Shown: positions 17,096 to 27,422, numbered from the stretch's first letter. The stretch is DNA of 64,000 bases from Bacillus thuringiensis (GCF_014932895.1 NZ_JACYOF010000005.1:186001-250000); one strand, 5' to 3'. Program-made: numbers and translations. Notes: a model not told the origin generated them from the letters alone.

Positions 17096-17985
17096 CTCTG
17101 TTTTTTCGCAAAAGAATCTACATGATTTAAGAACACTTGAATGGCTTTAGATGGAATAAAATATTTGCCGCGCACGATGGAGAACGGACGGATTAGTTGT
17201 TCATTTGGAACTTCGACGTGGAATAGCTCTTTTGCTAGTAGTTCCTTTCGCACAGTCCAATCTGAAAGGATTGCGATGCCAAGCCCCGCAGCAACGGCTT
17301 CCTTTACACTTTGAATACTACTGAATGTAAAGAATCGTTTCATTTTTAAATGGTGTTGATGAATAAAGCGGTCACTATAAGCACGTGTACCAGAGCCACT
17401 TTCTCTTAATACCCATACTTGATCTTGGAGTGTGCTTTCATTTATTTCACTTGTGCGGAGCAGTAGATGATTTGGCGGGACGACGAGCTTCATTTCATCT
17501 TGCATAAACGTTTCAACGTTCACGTCAGCATATACGACTTGCCCTTCCACTAAGCCAATATCAATTTGATTAGAGCGAAGGCTTTGCAAAACTTCTTCCG
17601 TATTAGAGATAAAGGTATGAACTTCGACGTGCGAATTTTCATTGGCATAGTTAGCAAGTATTTTCGGAAGTAAGTATTCACCAATTGTAAAACTTGCACC
17701 GATGCGTAGTGTTCCTGTTACAACGTTATGTAGTTCGTTAATTTCTTGCTTGGCATCTTCATAAAGCGAAAGCATCTGCTTTGCATGTATGTATAAAATA
17801 TTTCCAGCCTCTGTCACTTGAACGTGCTTTGGGGAGCGCTGAATGAGTGTAGTTCCAAATTCATTTTCTAAGTTGCGTATATGCATGCTTACGCCTGGCT
17901 GTGAAAGGTTTAATAGTTCTGCTGCACGAGAGAAATGTTTTTGCTCAACGACAGTAACAAAGATTTTTAAAATATCTACGTTCAT
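17092..17985 (-). CDS. LysR family regulator, CysL/YeiE-like
   Basis: A 297-residue LysR-type regulator: N-terminal helix-turn-helix (FVTVVEQKHFSRAAELLNLSQPGVSMHIRNLE) and a C-terminal periplasmic-binding-like effector domain. It resembles B. subtilis CysL (YwfK) and E. coli YeiE, which act on sulfite/sulfur genes. It is divergent from a YeiH-family transporter with a 150-base shared gap, the classic arrangement for a LysR regulator and its target. The effector is inferred from context only. Confidence 0.88.
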   Translation of the reverse strand: MNVDILKIFVTVVEQKHFSRAAELLNLSQPGVSMHIRNLENEFGTTLIQRSPKHVQVTEAGNILYIHAKQMLSLYEDAKQEINELHNVVTGTLRIGASFTIGEYLLPKILANYANENSHVEVHTFISNTEEVLQSLRSNQIDIGLVEGQVVYADVNVETFMQDEMKLVVPPNHLLLRTSEINESTLQDQVWVLRESGSGTRAYSDRFIHQHHLKMKRFFTFSSIQSVKEAVAAGLGIAILSDWTVRKELLAKELFHVEVPNEQLIRPFSIVRGKYFIPSKAIQVFLNHVDSFAKKQS

Positions 17986-18014
17986 TTGTCAGTATCCTTT
18001 CGTTTTTCTTTCAT

Positions 18015-18086
18015 CTTATCATAAGTATTTCTGATGATAGAGATTCAATATTGATATTAAACTTATTATAGAAACTCTCTTATAAT
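18015..18086 (+). promoter_or_regulatory. Divergent LysR-controlled region
   Basis: CTTATCATAAG (18015-18025) is a palindrome with LysR T-N11-A character, and TATAAT (18081-18086) is a clear -10 for the transporter gene. No good -35 lies 17 bases before it, as expected for an activator-dependent promoter. Confidence 0.45.
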
Positions 18087-18137
18087 GTAAGTAGGAAGAA
18101 CATGCATGTTCCAATACGATTATTGGAGTGGTACAAA

Positions 18138-19160
18138 GTGGAACAAACACTTGTTATACAAAAGAAGAAGCGTTTTGGATTTTCGCAAGGAATTGGGATT
18201 ACACTATTAATCGCAATTGTTGCGAAATATTTAGCGGAGCTTCCATTTTTAAATATTATGGGACAATTAGTAATTGCTATTCTAATTGGGATGATTTGGC
18301 GCGCGGCAATTGGAGTTCCTCATGATGCGATTGCAGGGACGAACTTTGCAAGTAAGAAGTTGCTTCGCTTTGGAATCATCTTACTTGGAATGCGATTAAA
18401 TCTTGTTGATATTGCGAAGGCAGGGCCGAAAGTATTGGTCATCGCAGCGGTTGTTATTACATTTACTATTTTTGTTGTATACGGACTAACGAAAGTATTT
18501 AAAGTAGAAAAGAAACTTGGGATTTTAACAGCATGCGGGACAGCAATTTGCGGCGCGGCAGCGGTCGTGGCAATTGCACCGCAAGTGAAAGCAAAGGATG
18601 AGGAAACGGCAGTTGGGGCGGCGATTATTGCAATTTTAGGTACGATATTTACACTTATTTATACGTTGCTATATCCAGTGCTTGGCTTTTCTCCGTACGG
18701 TTACGGTGTGTTCTCAGGTGCGACGTTGCATGAAATCGCTCATGTCATCGCAGCTGCGGCGCCAGGAGGGAGCACGGCTGTAGACATCGCGGTTATCGTA
18801 AAATTAACGCGCGTTGCGATGCTTGTGCCAGTAGCAATTTTAATCGGATTATGGTTTGGCAAGAGCGAGGGAAGCAAAGAAAAAGGTTCTTGGCGGGACC
18901 TTCCAATTCCGTGGTTCATCTTCGGATTTTTAGCGATGAGTGCGGTGCATTCGCTTGGCGTGATTCCAGAGTTTGTTGCGGGATATATTGTGGTCATTGC
19001 TTATATGCTTATCGCAATGGCGATGGCGGGGCTTGGTTTAAATGTCGAGTTTAAAACGTTCCGTAAATTAGGAAGCAAGGCATTCGTGGCAGGGCTGATT
19101 GGCTCGATTTGCTTATCGGTTCTTGGATACGTTCTTGTATGGGGATTAGGGTTTATGTAG
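18138..19160 (+). CDS. YeiH family (UPF0324) putative sulfate/sulfite exporter
   Basis: A ~340-residue membrane protein with about ten helices, of the YeiH/UPF0324 family. Conserved blocks include [43 protein letters not shown] and the C-terminal [15 protein letters not shown]. Members are proposed to export sulfate or related anions, though direct proof is thin. The GTG at 18138 is preferred (GGAG nine bases upstream); an ATG at 18102 has no ribosome binding site. The divergent LysR gene likely controls it. Confidence 0.88.
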   Translation: MEQTLVIQKKKRFGFSQGIGITLLIAIVAKYLAELPFLNIMGQLVIAILIGMIWRAAIGVPHDAIAGTNFASKKLLRFGIILLGMRLNLVDIAKAGPKVLVIAAVVITFTIFVVYGLTKVFKVEKKLGILTACGTAICGAAAVVAIAPQVKAKDEETAVGAAIIAILGTIFTLIYTLLYPVLGFSPYGYGVFSGATLHEIAHVIAAAAPGGSTAVDIAVIVKLTRVAMLVPVAILIGLWFGKSEGSKEKGSWRDLPIPWFIFGFLAMSAVHSLGVIPEFVAGYIVVIAYMLIAMAMAGLGLNVEFKTFRKLGSKAFVAGLIGSICLSVLGYVLVWGLGFM

Positions 19161-19167
19161 TAGGAAG

Positions 19168-19197
19168 GAGGCATCTTATTAGATGTCTCTTTTTTTA
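19168..19197 (+). terminator. Terminator after the YeiH-family gene
   Basis: GAGGCATCT/AGATGTCTC stem (one G-U), TATT loop, seven-T tail. Confidence 0.9.
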
Positions 19198-19206
19198 CCT
19201 TTTTCT

Positions 19207-19266
19207 GTAAAGATATCTTTGCTTGAAACTGGAAAATATTTATAATTAAATTGAAGATATCTTTAC
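19207..19266. repeat. Inverted pair of ATCTTT/AAAGAT palindromes
   Basis: GTAAAGATATCTT (19207-19219) and AAGATATCTTTAC (19254-19266) are exact reverse complements, and each contains the 10-base palindrome AAGATATCTT. The copies are 47 bases apart in an otherwise gene-free stretch. They could be paired operator sites or the ends of a decayed element; no regulator is recognised. Confidence 0.5.
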
Positions 19267-19360
19267 TTTTGAAGGTGGAGGAAATCTTTACGCTAGAGTA
19301 AGGGGAAAGAAAATAAATGATAAGTTTGAGAGAGTTCAATTAGATTAAACGTTTAAATAT

Positions 19361-19432
19361 ATAAGGATTGGTTTTGGTTTATTAATTAGTATGGCATCGA
19401 CGAGCGTGTTAGCAATAAGGAATAATAGATAG
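19361..19432 (+). pseudogene. Possible remnant of an exported protein's signal peptide
   Basis: One frame reads IRIGFGLLISMASTSVLAIR before a stop, with the look of a signal peptide core and A-x-A-like end. There is no start codon or ribosome binding site, and an in-frame stop lies just upstream. This may be decay of a secreted-protein gene or chance. Confidence 0.2.
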
Positions 19433-19448
19433 AAAAAGGGGAACTGGG

Positions 19449-19676
19449 ATGGGATTACCGGTGTTATGTGTCGCTACAGCTATATTTGCGCTTCTTTGGG
19501 GAATGCAAAACTTTTCTCGTAATCCAGTGCCAAGTATGTGTATTATGATTGGTACTGTAGGTTTATCGTATTATTTATTATTATTAGCTCATTATCATAA
19601 AACAGCAACGAGTGTTGTTGTTGGAGCACTTATTTTATTTTGTGGGCGCGCCATACAAAAGGAGTTATTTCCATAA
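19449..19676 (+). CDS. Small two-to-three-helix membrane protein, function unknown
   Basis: A 75-residue hydrophobic protein with predicted helices near residues 3-17, 29-48 and 53-66, and a basic C-terminal end. The ATG has AAAAGGGG upstream and a strong terminator follows, so the gene looks real and monocistronic. No family could be named. It precedes the MerR-membrane protein pair but is separated from it by the terminator. Confidence 0.65.
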   Translation: MGLPVLCVATAIFALLWGMQNFSRNPVPSMCIMIGTVGLSYYLLLLAHYHKTATSVVVGALILFCGRAIQKELFP

Positions 19677-19714
19677 AAGCTGTTTATACATTTTGTATAA
19701 ACAGCTTTTTGTAT
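19675..19714 (+). terminator. Terminator after the small membrane protein gene
   Basis: Perfect 16-bp stem AAAAGCTGTTTATACA/TGTATAAACAGCTTTT with a 3-base loop, then T-rich. Confidence 0.93.
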
Positions 19715-19730
19715 TTTTTTTACAAAACAC

Positions 19731-19761
19731 TTGAAAGTTACGTAACGTCATCTTTTATAAT
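19731..19761 (+). promoter_or_regulatory. MerR-type promoter with GTTACGTAAC operator
   Basis: TTGAAA, 19 bases, TATAAT, with the palindrome GTTACGTAAC in the spacer. The 19-base spacer and central dyad are diagnostic of MerR-controlled promoters; here the first gene transcribed is itself a merR gene, so autoregulation is likely. Confidence 0.78.
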
Positions 19762-19782
19762 GAAGGGGAAGAGGTGATGGTA

Positions 19783-20538
19783 GTGATTTCAATACAAGAA
19801 TTGACGAGAGAAACAGGGGTTACAGTACGTACACTACGTTATTATGATCAAATAGATTTATTAAAGCCGAGCGGAAAAACGGAGGGTGGGCATCGGTTAT
19901 ATAGTGAAGCGGACGTTATTCGTCTACAACAAATTTTATTTTTAAAAGAAATGGGATTTTCATTAAAAGAAGCTGCGAATATGTTAGTAAAAGGTGAGCT
20001 TAACTTAAAGGATTCGCTTGAAAATCAACTTCGATTTGTACAAGAAGAGCAAAAGAAATTCAATCGAATGGAGCGTGTTTTACAAGCGGTTGTTTATTCG
20101 GTAGACGTAGAGGGAGAACTTGATTGGAAAGTTATGTTTGAACTCATTCAGCTTTCAAAGCAGTCTCCTCGTATACGTGAAATATTTCAAAATGAAATAT
20201 TTTCAAAGGAAGAGCAAAAGTTGCTTCACAATTTGCCGAATATGAGTGAAGAAGATCCAAATGTTTTAGAATGGGTAGATTTATTAAAGCAATTACGTAC
20301 TTTTATGAAAGAAGGTAAAGAAGCTGCTAGTGATGAGGTACAAGGGGCAACGAAGAAATTAATGCAGAAGTGTTTAGAAATGGCTAATGGTGACGAAGCG
20401 TTTTTAGATAAGTTATGGGAAGTTAGAAAATCGAAGGAAGATTCACAGAAAATGAGCATGTATCCAATTGAAGAAGAACTTTTACTATATATGGATGAAG
20501 CTTTTCGTATTTATGATGAAAGGGAGAAGGATAAATGA
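19783..20538 (+). CDS. MerR family regulator with TipAS-like C-terminal region
   Basis: A ~251-residue MerR regulator. The helix-turn-helix (ISIQELTRETGVTVRTLRYYDQIDLLKPS) is followed by a long helical C-terminal part (residues ~110-250), of the size found in TipAS/Mta-type regulators that bind hydrophobic drugs or peptides. Start choice is uncertain between GTG 19783 and ATG 19777. Its stop overlaps the next gene (ATGA), so the downstream membrane protein is co-translated and probably part of the response. Confidence 0.87.
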   Translation: MISIQELTRETGVTVRTLRYYDQIDLLKPSGKTEGGHRLYSEADVIRLQQILFLKEMGFSLKEAANMLVKGELNLKDSLENQLRFVQEEQKKFNRMERVLQAVVYSVDVEGELDWKVMFELIQLSKQSPRIREIFQNEIFSKEEQKLLHNLPNMSEEDPNVLEWVDLLKQLRTFMKEGKEAASDEVQGATKKLMQKCLEMANGDEAFLDKLWEVRKSKEDSQKMSMYPIEEELLLYMDEAFRIYDEREKDK

Positions 20539-21155
20539 GTATACTCGCAGAATATCGTTGGTATTTTTTAATCGGGGCAGAAATTGTATTTTGGTTATCA
20601 GCTATCGGTTTCTTTTTACTCCGTTACGGATTTCGTTTGCGAAAGGCAAGTTTTATTATGGGGATTGTGCTACTCGTAAATGAAGTGTTTATTTTAATAT
20701 TAGGGGTAGTGGATTATTATCAAACAGGGAAGATCTCTAATTTCCAGATCATTACGGTAATTATTTTGTTATATGCAGTATTTTACGGGAAAAAGGATTT
20801 AAAGAAGTTAGATATATATGTACAAAAACTAATTGCAAAATGGAGGAATGAACCGGCGCCTATTATTGAAGAACAGATAGAACTGACAGGTATGGCCTAT
20901 GCGAAGCAGGAAATGAAAAATTGGGTATTACATCTTGTTTTATTCGTTGCTGTTCATACTTTCTTTTTCTTCACGTATGGGTTTATTCCATTTGAACAAT
21001 GGGGCAATTGGTTAGAGTCAGGAATCGTTTTAAATAAAACTGCGAGTCGAGTAAGCCAAGTGTGGGCGATTATATTGTTAGTTGATACAGCGATTTCATT
21101 TTCATATGTTATTTTTCCGAAGAAGGAGAAAGGAAAAGAGAAGCTACTTTCATAG
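20535..21155 (+). CDS. Multi-pass membrane protein, function unknown
   Basis: A 206-residue protein with about six predicted helices: three N-terminal (residues ~10-30, 38-60, 68-85), a cytoplasmic segment (~90-130), then two or three more (~135-155, 175-195). The start overlaps the MerR gene's stop by four bases. It resembles small YmcC-like integral membrane proteins, without firm homology. The context suggests a target of the MerR regulator, perhaps in membrane stress or drug tolerance. Confidence 0.75.
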   Translation: MSILAEYRWYFLIGAEIVFWLSAIGFFLLRYGFRLRKASFIMGIVLLVNEVFILILGVVDYYQTGKISNFQIITVIILLYAVFYGKKDLKKLDIYVQKLIAKWRNEPAPIIEEQIELTGMAYAKQEMKNWVLHLVLFVAVHTFFFFTYGFIPFEQWGNWLESGIVLNKTASRVSQVWAIILLVDTAISFSYVIFPKKEKGKEKLLS

Positions 21156-21174
21156 AGGAAAGTAGCTTTTTCTG
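21142..21174 (+). terminator. Terminator after the MerR-membrane protein operon
   Basis: AAGCTACTTTC/GAAAGTAGCTT perfect stem overlapping the stop codon, T tail. A second, weaker hairpin with a T run lies at 21265-21292. Confidence 0.88.
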
Positions 21175-21319
21175 GTATACCGATAGTCTGTATAGGAGAG
21201 GATGACAGTAGGAAAAAGAGCTAGTTTTTATATGTCTCTTTAAAATGAAGTGAAACTTTAATGAGGAAGGTGGTCTTAATCCTTCCTTTTTTGTATGTAT
21301 ATATTGTCGAAAACTTTAC

Positions 21320-21333
21320 CGAATATCTGTTCG
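21320..21333. promoter_or_regulatory. LexA (SOS) box of uvrBA
   Basis: CGAATATCTGTTCG matches the Bacillus LexA/DinR consensus CGAAC-N4-GTTCG at 9 of 10 positions. It lies 73 bases before uvrB, a known SOS gene. Confidence 0.85.
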
Positions 21334-21405
21334 TTTTTTTAGGTTTTTTATGGGTATTCGTGTTAAAATAATAATACAGATTTTTATGAGGAGGTCGGAT
21401 TTTAC

Positions 21406-23382
21406 TTGGAACATCAATTTGAAATTATCTCAGCGTATTCCCCGCAAGGTGATCAACCGGTAGCGATAGAGAAGCTTGTAGAGGGAATTAATAGTGGAAA
21501 GAAAAAGCAAGTGTTGCTTGGAGCGACAGGGACGGGTAAGACATTTACGATTTCAAATGTCATTAAAGAAGTGCAGAAGCCAACACTTGTAATGGCTCAT
21601 AATAAAACGTTAGCTGGACAGTTATATAGTGAGCTGAAAGATTTTTTTCCGAATAATGCAGTTGAATATTTTGTTAGTTATTACGATTATTATCAGCCAG
21701 AAGCGTATGTGCCGCAAACAGATACGTTTATTGAAAAAGATGCGCAGATTAATGATGAAATTGATAAATTGCGTCACTCAGCAACGTCTGCATTATTTGA
21801 ACGGGACGATGTAATTATCGTTGCGAGTGTTTCGTGTATATACGGTTTAGGTTCTCCGGAAGAATACCGCGAGTTAGTTGTTTCACTTCGAGTTGGTATG
21901 GAAAAGGACCGCAATCAATTGCTTCGTGAACTTGTTGATGTACAGTATGGACGTAATGATATTGATTTCAAGCGTGGTACATTCCGTGTGCGCGGAGATG
22001 TAGTTGAAATCTTCCCGGCATCACTTGATGAGCATTGTATTCGAATTGAATTTTTCGGTGATGAAATCGATCGTATTCGTGAAGTAAATGCGTTAACAGG
22101 TGAAGTATTAGCAGAACGCGATCATGTCGCAATCTTTCCGGCATCTCACTTCGTTACACGTGAAGAAAAAATGAAGGTCGCTATTGAAAATATCGAAAAA
22201 GAATTAGAAGAGCGTTTAAAGGAATTAAATGATAATGGTAAGTTGTTAGAAGCGCAGCGTATAGAGCAACGTACACGTTATGATTTAGAAATGATGCGCG
22301 AGATGGGCTTTTGTTCAGGTATTGAAAACTATTCCCGTCATTTAACACTTCGTCCAGCGGGTGCAACGCCGTATACGCTATTAGACTATTTTCCAGAGGA
22401 TTTCTTAATTGTTATGGATGAGTCGCACGTATCAGTGCCGCAAGTAAGAGCGATGTATAACGGGGACCAAGCGCGTAAGCAAGTGCTTGTGGATCATGGA
22501 TTCCGTCTGCCATCAGCTTTAGATAATAGACCGCTCACGTTTGATGAGTTTGAAGAGAAAACGAATCAAGTTATTTACGTTTCGGCAACGCCAGGACCGT
22601 ACGAGTTAGAGCAGTCACCGGAGGTAATAGAACAAATTATTCGCCCGACAGGGCTTTTAGATCCACCAATTGATATACGACCAATTGAAGGGCAAATTGA
22701 CGATTTATTAGGAGAAATTCAAGATCGCATTGCAAAAAATGAACGTGTATTGATTACGACTTTAACGAAAAAAATGTCAGAGGATTTAACGGATTACTTA
22801 AAAGATGTAGGAATTAAAGTGAACTATCTTCACTCTGAAGTTAAAACATTAGAACGTATTGAAATTATCCGTGACCTTCGCCTTGGTAAGTTTGATGTAC
22901 TTGTCGGTATTAACTTATTGCGAGAAGGATTAGATATTCCAGAAGTATCACTTGTAGCTATTTTAGATGCTGATAAGGAAGGGTTCTTGCGTTCAGAGCG
23001 TTCATTAATTCAAACAATTGGTCGTGCAGCACGTAATGAAAACGGCCGCGTTATTATGTACGCAGATCGCATAACGAGATCGATGGGAATTGCGATTGAA
23101 GAAACACAGCGTCGTCGTGGTATACAAGAAGCTTACAATGAAGAGCATGGTATTACGCCGAAGACGATTCAAAAAGGAGTACGTGACGTCATTCGTGCGA
23201 CAACAGCGGCTGAAGAGCCAGAAACATATGAAGCAGCGCCAGCTAAGAAAATGACGAAAAAAGAGCGCGAAAAGACAATTGCGAAGATGGAAGCAGAGAT
23301 GAAAGAAGCAGCAAAAGCGTTAGATTTCGAGCGTGCAGCTGAATTAAGAGATTTACTATTAGAATTAAAAGCGGAAGGGTGA
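21406..23382 (+). CDS. uvrB: UvrB, excinuclease ABC subunit B
   Basis: A 658-residue UvrB of usual length; the start is TTG after GAGGAGGT. It is the damage-verifying helicase of nucleotide excision repair. Visible are Walker A GATGTGKT (residues ~39-46), the DNA-clamping beta-hairpin around [21 protein letters not shown], the helicase motif QTIGRAARN and the C-terminal UVR motif ([12 protein letters not shown]), which binds UvrC. It is followed five bases later by uvrA and lies behind a LexA box. Confidence 0.98.
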   Translation: MEHQFEIISAYSPQGDQPVAIEKLVEGINSGKKKQVLLGATGTGKTFTISNVIKEVQKPTLVMAHNKTLAGQLYSELKDFFPNNAVEYFVSYYDYYQPEAYVPQTDTFIEKDAQINDEIDKLRHSATSALFERDDVIIVASVSCIYGLGSPEEYRELVVSLRVGMEKDRNQLLRELVDVQYGRNDIDFKRGTFRVRGDVVEIFPASLDEHCIRIEFFGDEIDRIREVNALTGEVLAERDHVAIFPASHFVTREEKMKVAIENIEKELEERLKELNDNGKLLEAQRIEQRTRYDLEMMREMGFCSGIENYSRHLTLRPAGATPYTLLDYFPEDFLIVMDESHVSVPQVRAMYNGDQARKQVLVDHGFRLPSALDNRPLTFDEFEEKTNQVIYVSATPGPYELEQSPEVIEQIIRPTGLLDPPIDIRPIEGQIDDLLGEIQDRIAKNERVLITTLTKKMSEDLTDYLKDVGIKVNYLHSEVKTLERIEIIRDLRLGKFDVLVGINLLREGLDIPEVSLVAILDADKEGFLRSERSLIQTIGRAARNENGRVIMYADRITRSMGIAIEETQRRRGIQEAYNEEHGITPKTIQKGVRDVIRATTAAEEPETYEAAPAKKMTKKEREKTIAKMEAEMKEAAKALDFERAAELRDLLLELKAEG

Positions 23383-23387
23383 AAAGA

Positions 23388-26264
23388 GTGAGTAAGAGCA
23401 AGGATTTTATTGTTGTAAAAGGTGCTAGAGCACATAACTTGAAAAATATTGATGTAACCATTCCGAGAAATCAGCTTGTTGTTGTAACGGGATTGTCTGG
23501 TTCAGGGAAATCATCATTAGCATTTGATACGATTTATGCAGAAGGGCAACGCAGATACGTAGAATCGTTATCTGCGTATGCACGCCAGTTTTTAGGGCAA
23601 ATGGATAAGCCTGATGTGGATACGATTGAAGGATTGTCACCAGCGATTTCGATCGATCAAAAAACGACGAGTCGTAATCCGCGTTCAACTGTTGGAACGG
23701 TAACGGAGATTTATGATTATTTACGTTTATTATTTGCGCGAATTGGTACGCCAATTTGTCCGAATCATGGAATTGAAATTACATCGCAAACAGTAGAGCA
23801 GATGGTAGACCGTGTACTGGAATATCCTGAGCGCACGAAACTACAAGTGTTAGCACCTATCGTATCGGGGCGTAAAGGTGCACATGTGAAAGTGCTTGAA
23901 GATATTAAGAAGCAAGGTTATGTTCGTGTGCGTGTCGATGGAGAAATGCTAGATGTGTCTGAAGAGATTACGTTAGATAAAAATAAAAAGCATTCGATTG
24001 AGGTTGTTATTGACCGTATTGTTGTAAAAGAAGGAGTTGCAAGCCGCCTTGCTGATTCACTTGAAAGTGCATTAAAGCTTGGTGGGGGACGAGTTTTAAT
24101 CGATGTAATGGGAGAAGAAGAACTTCTCTTTAGTGAACATCATGCTTGCCCGCATTGTGGTTTTTCAATTGGGGAATTAGAGCCGCGCATGTTTTCATTT
24201 AACAGTCCATTCGGAGCATGTCCTTCTTGTGATGGACTTGGTTCAAAGTTAGAGGTAGATTTAGAACTTGTCATTCCAAATTGGGATTTATCATTAAATG
24301 AACATGCGATTGCTCCTTGGGAACCGACAAGTTCACAATACTACCCACAACTTTTACAATCTGTATGTAATCACTACGGCATTGATATGGATATGCCTGT
24401 GAGAGATATACCGAAAGATTTATTTGATAAGGTGTTGTACGGAAGCGGTGAAGAGAAAGTTTATTTCCGTTATGTAAATGAATTTGGTCAAGTGAAGGAA
24501 AATGAGATTTTATTCGAAGGTGTGATTCCAAATATTGAACGTCGCTATAGGGAGACAAGTTCGGATTACATTCGTGAGCAAATGGAAAAGTATATGGCAG
24601 AGCAAGCTTGTCCGAAGTGTAAAGGCGGCCGCTTAAAGCCTGAAAGTTTAGCTGTATTTGTTGGCGGAAAAACGATTGCGGATGTAACGAAGTATTCGGT
24701 TCAAGAGGTTCACGATTTCTTCTCAAATGTTGAACTGACGGAGAAACAACAAAAAATTGCTCACTTAATTTTAAGAGAAATTCAAGAGCGAGTAGGTTTC
24801 TTAGTAAACGTAGGTTTAGATTATTTAACGTTAAGTCGTGCGGCTGGTACTTTATCAGGTGGTGAGGCGCAGCGTATTCGCTTAGCGACGCAAATTGGTT
24901 CTCGTTTAACTGGTGTACTTTATATTCTTGATGAGCCTTCTATCGGTTTACATCAGCGCGATAACGATCGTCTTATTCGTACATTGCAAGAAATGCGCGA
25001 TTTAGGCAATACGTTAATTGTCGTTGAACATGATGAAGATACGATGATGGCGGCGGACTATTTACTTGATATTGGACCTGGTGCAGGTATTCACGGTGGG
25101 CAAGTCGTATCAGCAGGGACACCAGCTGAAGTGATGCAAGATGAGAATTCATTAACAGGGAAGTATTTAAGTGGTAAAGAGTTTATTCCAGTTCCGCTTG
25201 AAAGACGTAAAGGTGACGGACGTAAAGTCGAGATTGTCGGCGCGAAAGAGAATAACTTAAAGAACGCGAAGATGTCATTCCCGCTTGGTACATTTGTAGC
25301 GGTAACAGGTGTATCTGGTTCTGGTAAAAGTACGATGATTAACGAAGTACTATATAAATCGTTAGCTCAAAAGCTATATAAAGCGAAAGCGAAGCCAGGT
25401 GCTCATAAAGAAATTAAAGGTCTGGAGCATTTAGATAAAGTAATCGATATTGATCAATCACCAATTGGGCGTACACCACGTTCAAATCCAGCAACATATA
25501 CAGGGGTATTCGATGATATTCGTGATGTGTTCGCGCAAACGAATGAAGCAAAAGTACGTGGGTATCAAAAAGGACGTTTCAGCTTTAACGTAAAAGGTGG
25601 GCGTTGTGAAGCATGCCGTGGTGATGGAATTATTAAAATTGAAATGCACTTCTTACCAGATGTGTATGTTCCGTGTGAAGTTTGTCACGGTAAACGTTAT
25701 AATCGTGAAACGTTAGAAGTGAAATATAAAGATAAGAATATCTCTGAAGTGTTAGAGATGACAATTGAAGACGGAGTAGAATTCTTCGCTAATATCCCAA
25801 AAATTAAGCGTAAACTTCAAACGCTTGTAGATGTAGGGCTTGGTTATATGAAATTAGGACAGCCGGCAACGACATTATCTGGTGGTGAAGCACAGCGCGT
25901 GAAATTAGCTTCTGAATTACACCGTCGTTCTACAGGACGTACGTTATACATTTTAGATGAGCCAACGACTGGTTTACACGCACATGATATTGCACGCCTT
26001 TTAGAAGTATTGCAGCGCCTTGTTGAGAGTGGTGAGACGGTTCTTGTAATTGAACATAATTTAGATGTGATTAAAACAGCTGATTATATCGTTGACCTTG
26101 GACCAGAAGGTGGAGACAAAGGTGGACAAATCGTTGCTTCCGGAACACCGGAGCAAGTAGTAAAAGAAGAGCGCTCGTATACAGGTAAGTATTTAAAAGA
26201 GATTTTAGATCGTGATAAGGCAAGAATGAAAGAGAAAATAAAAGAGGTAGAGTTATCGCAATAA
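23388..26264 (+). CDS. uvrA: UvrA, excinuclease ABC subunit A
   Basis: A 958-residue UvrA, the damage-sensing ATPase that loads UvrB. It has two ABC modules: Walker [10 protein letters not shown] and GVSGSGKST, and two LSGGEAQR signatures. Zinc-module cysteines are in CPHCGFS/CPSCDG and [17 protein letters not shown] 23388 is chosen because GGAAGGG lies eight bases upstream and the family starts close to [16 protein letters not shown]; a GTG at 23379 overlaps uvrB. A strong terminator follows. Confidence 0.98.
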   Translation: MSKSKDFIVVKGARAHNLKNIDVTIPRNQLVVVTGLSGSGKSSLAFDTIYAEGQRRYVESLSAYARQFLGQMDKPDVDTIEGLSPAISIDQKTTSRNPRSTVGTVTEIYDYLRLLFARIGTPICPNHGIEITSQTVEQMVDRVLEYPERTKLQVLAPIVSGRKGAHVKVLEDIKKQGYVRVRVDGEMLDVSEEITLDKNKKHSIEVVIDRIVVKEGVASRLADSLESALKLGGGRVLIDVMGEEELLFSEHHACPHCGFSIGELEPRMFSFNSPFGACPSCDGLGSKLEVDLELVIPNWDLSLNEHAIAPWEPTSSQYYPQLLQSVCNHYGIDMDMPVRDIPKDLFDKVLYGSGEEKVYFRYVNEFGQVKENEILFEGVIPNIERRYRETSSDYIREQMEKYMAEQACPKCKGGRLKPESLAVFVGGKTIADVTKYSVQEVHDFFSNVELTEKQQKIAHLILREIQERVGFLVNVGLDYLTLSRAAGTLSGGEAQRIRLATQIGSRLTGVLYILDEPSIGLHQRDNDRLIRTLQEMRDLGNTLIVVEHDEDTMMAADYLLDIGPGAGIHGGQVVSAGTPAEVMQDENSLTGKYLSGKEFIPVPLERRKGDGRKVEIVGAKENNLKNAKMSFPLGTFVAVTGVSGSGKSTMINEVLYKSLAQKLYKAKAKPGAHKEIKGLEHLDKVIDIDQSPIGRTPRSNPATYTGVFDDIRDVFAQTNEAKVRGYQKGRFSFNVKGGRCEACRGDGIIKIEMHFLPDVYVPCEVCHGKRYNRETLEVKYKDKNISEVLEMTIEDGVEFFANIPKIKRKLQTLVDVGLGYMKLGQPATTLSGGEAQRVKLASELHRRSTGRTLYILDEPTTGLHAHDIARLLEVLQRLVESGETVLVIEHNLDVIKTADYIVDLGPEGGDKGGQIVASGTPEQVVKEERSYTGKYLKEILDRDKARMKEKIKEVELSQ

Positions 26265-26274
26265 GTTTGTTAAT

Positions 26275-26307
26275 AAAAACCGAGTGGAAATGACACTCGG
26301 TTTTTTT
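26275..26307 (+). terminator. Terminator after uvrA
   Basis: AAAACCGAGTG/CACTCGGTTTT stem with a seven-T tail. Confidence 0.93.
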
Positions 26308-26321
26308 CATAGGGGGAGAAG

Positions 26322-26771
26322 ATGGAGTTTTTAGATGTTTTGAAAAAGAAAAATATGAAAGTTATAGAGTTTCAAAAGTGGGGAGGATATTTTCGGAAGC
26401 GCTGGGAGAATCATTTTGCAAATCATTTAATTGATGAAGAAAAAGAAGATGTTTTTCTTTATGGGGATAAGTATGCATGTGGGTATCTTTGGCACATATT
26501 TAGTTATGAGAAAAAGAAATGTTTAGAAGGGGAAAAAGCAGAGAGAGCGTTTCATAATGAAGCGAAAAAGGAGTGCTACATCTTCTACCAACATTGTGAT
26601 GATGTACTGACAATAAAGGATGCGAGTTTATTACATACGGATGATATATTAAGTGAGACGGACGATGCGTATAAAGGCGATATTTATATTGAAGATAAAG
26701 ATTTCACTTGGACCTTTGTGACAACTCATGAACATAGATGGTGTGGTCCTTATTTTACTAGGAAATGTTAG
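26322..26771 (+). CDS. DUF4275 family protein
   Basis: A 149-residue soluble protein. The pattern W-[KR]KRWENHFANHL ... CGYLWHIFSYEK ... CYIFYQH ... WTFVTTHE ... WCGPYF matches the DUF4275 family of Bacillus, whose function is unknown. The GGGGGAG ribosome binding site is nine bases upstream. Acidic and aromatic-rich, with four spread cysteines. It is probably monocistronic. Confidence 0.75.
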   Translation: MEFLDVLKKKNMKVIEFQKWGGYFRKRWENHFANHLIDEEKEDVFLYGDKYACGYLWHIFSYEKKKCLEGEKAERAFHNEAKKECYIFYQHCDDVLTIKDASLLHTDDILSETDDAYKGDIYIEDKDFTWTFVTTHEHRWCGPYFTRKC

Positions 26772-26885
26772 TAGGTATACAAGCATGAAAAATAGAATAA
26801 GTTGGTATAAGCGTTTGTATGATACTTGCGTTTATTATCTATTAGCGTATGATGAAATATATATGTTAAAAGGATGTGTAACGAA

Positions 26886-27266
26886 ATGAGATGGATTGTA
26901 TCACTTCTTGTAAATAGTGTTGTGTTAATCGCTGTATCAGGACTTTTAAAAGGGATTGCACCAGACGCATTTTACGTAGCAAATATACAAACTGCAATTA
27001 TTGCGAGTATTATATTGGCGGTTTTAAATGTGTTTGTAAAACCTTTTTTAATTTTAATTACGCTACCAATAACTGTTGTAACGTTCGGTTTCTTCTTAAT
27101 TGTTATTAATGCGATTACGTTAGAAATAGCAGATTCATTATTAGGGGATGCTTTTAATATATCAGGATTTGGTGTGGCAATCGTTGCGGCAATTTGTATT
27201 TCGATTTTTAATATGATCATTGAAAAAGCAATTGTTGAACCGTTATATGAAAAAAAGGGAAAGTGA
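26886..27266 (+). CDS. yvlD: YvlD-like membrane protein (phage holin 4-2 superfamily)
   Basis: A ~126-residue protein with four predicted helices, of the PF04020 family that includes B. subtilis YvlD. Despite the holin-superfamily name it is a chromosomal envelope protein; yvlABCD in B. subtilis is linked to cell-envelope stress. Only the yvlD-like gene is present here. The ATG at 26886 is chosen because AAAGGATG stands before it; an upstream ATG at 26874 would overlap that site. It is followed by a terminator, then hprK. Confidence 0.82.
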   Translation: MRWIVSLLVNSVVLIAVSGLLKGIAPDAFYVANIQTAIIASIILAVLNVFVKPFLILITLPITVVTFGFFLIVINAITLEIADSLLGDAFNISGFGVAIVAAICISIFNMIIEKAIVEPLYEKKGK

Positions 27267-27274
27267 CAAAAAGA

Positions 27275-27308
27275 AAAACATTTCATCATTCGTATGAAAT
27301 GTTTTTTT
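27275..27308 (+). terminator. Terminator after yvlD
   Basis: AAAACATTTCAT/ATGAAATGTTTT stem, 7-base loop, long T tail. In-frame codons upstream of hprK fall inside it. Confidence 0.9.
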
Positions 27309-27422
27309 CTATTTATTAGAAACCGTATTTCTTGTTTTCAGAAAAAAATGGTACAATATCCGGTAGAATGGAATTTTACATCAAATGAGACTGAACCCGC
27401 AGCGGAGTGGAGGTTTATACAT

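Noticed and set aside
26886-27266. A phage holin suggesting a prophage remnant
   Set aside because: The superfamily name is misleading; this is the chromosomal YvlD-type envelope protein, in its usual neighbourhood next to hprK.
27294-27422. N-terminal extension of hprK
   Set aside because: These codons start in the yvlD terminator stem, are not part of known HprK proteins, and the ATG at 27423 has an excellent GGAGG.
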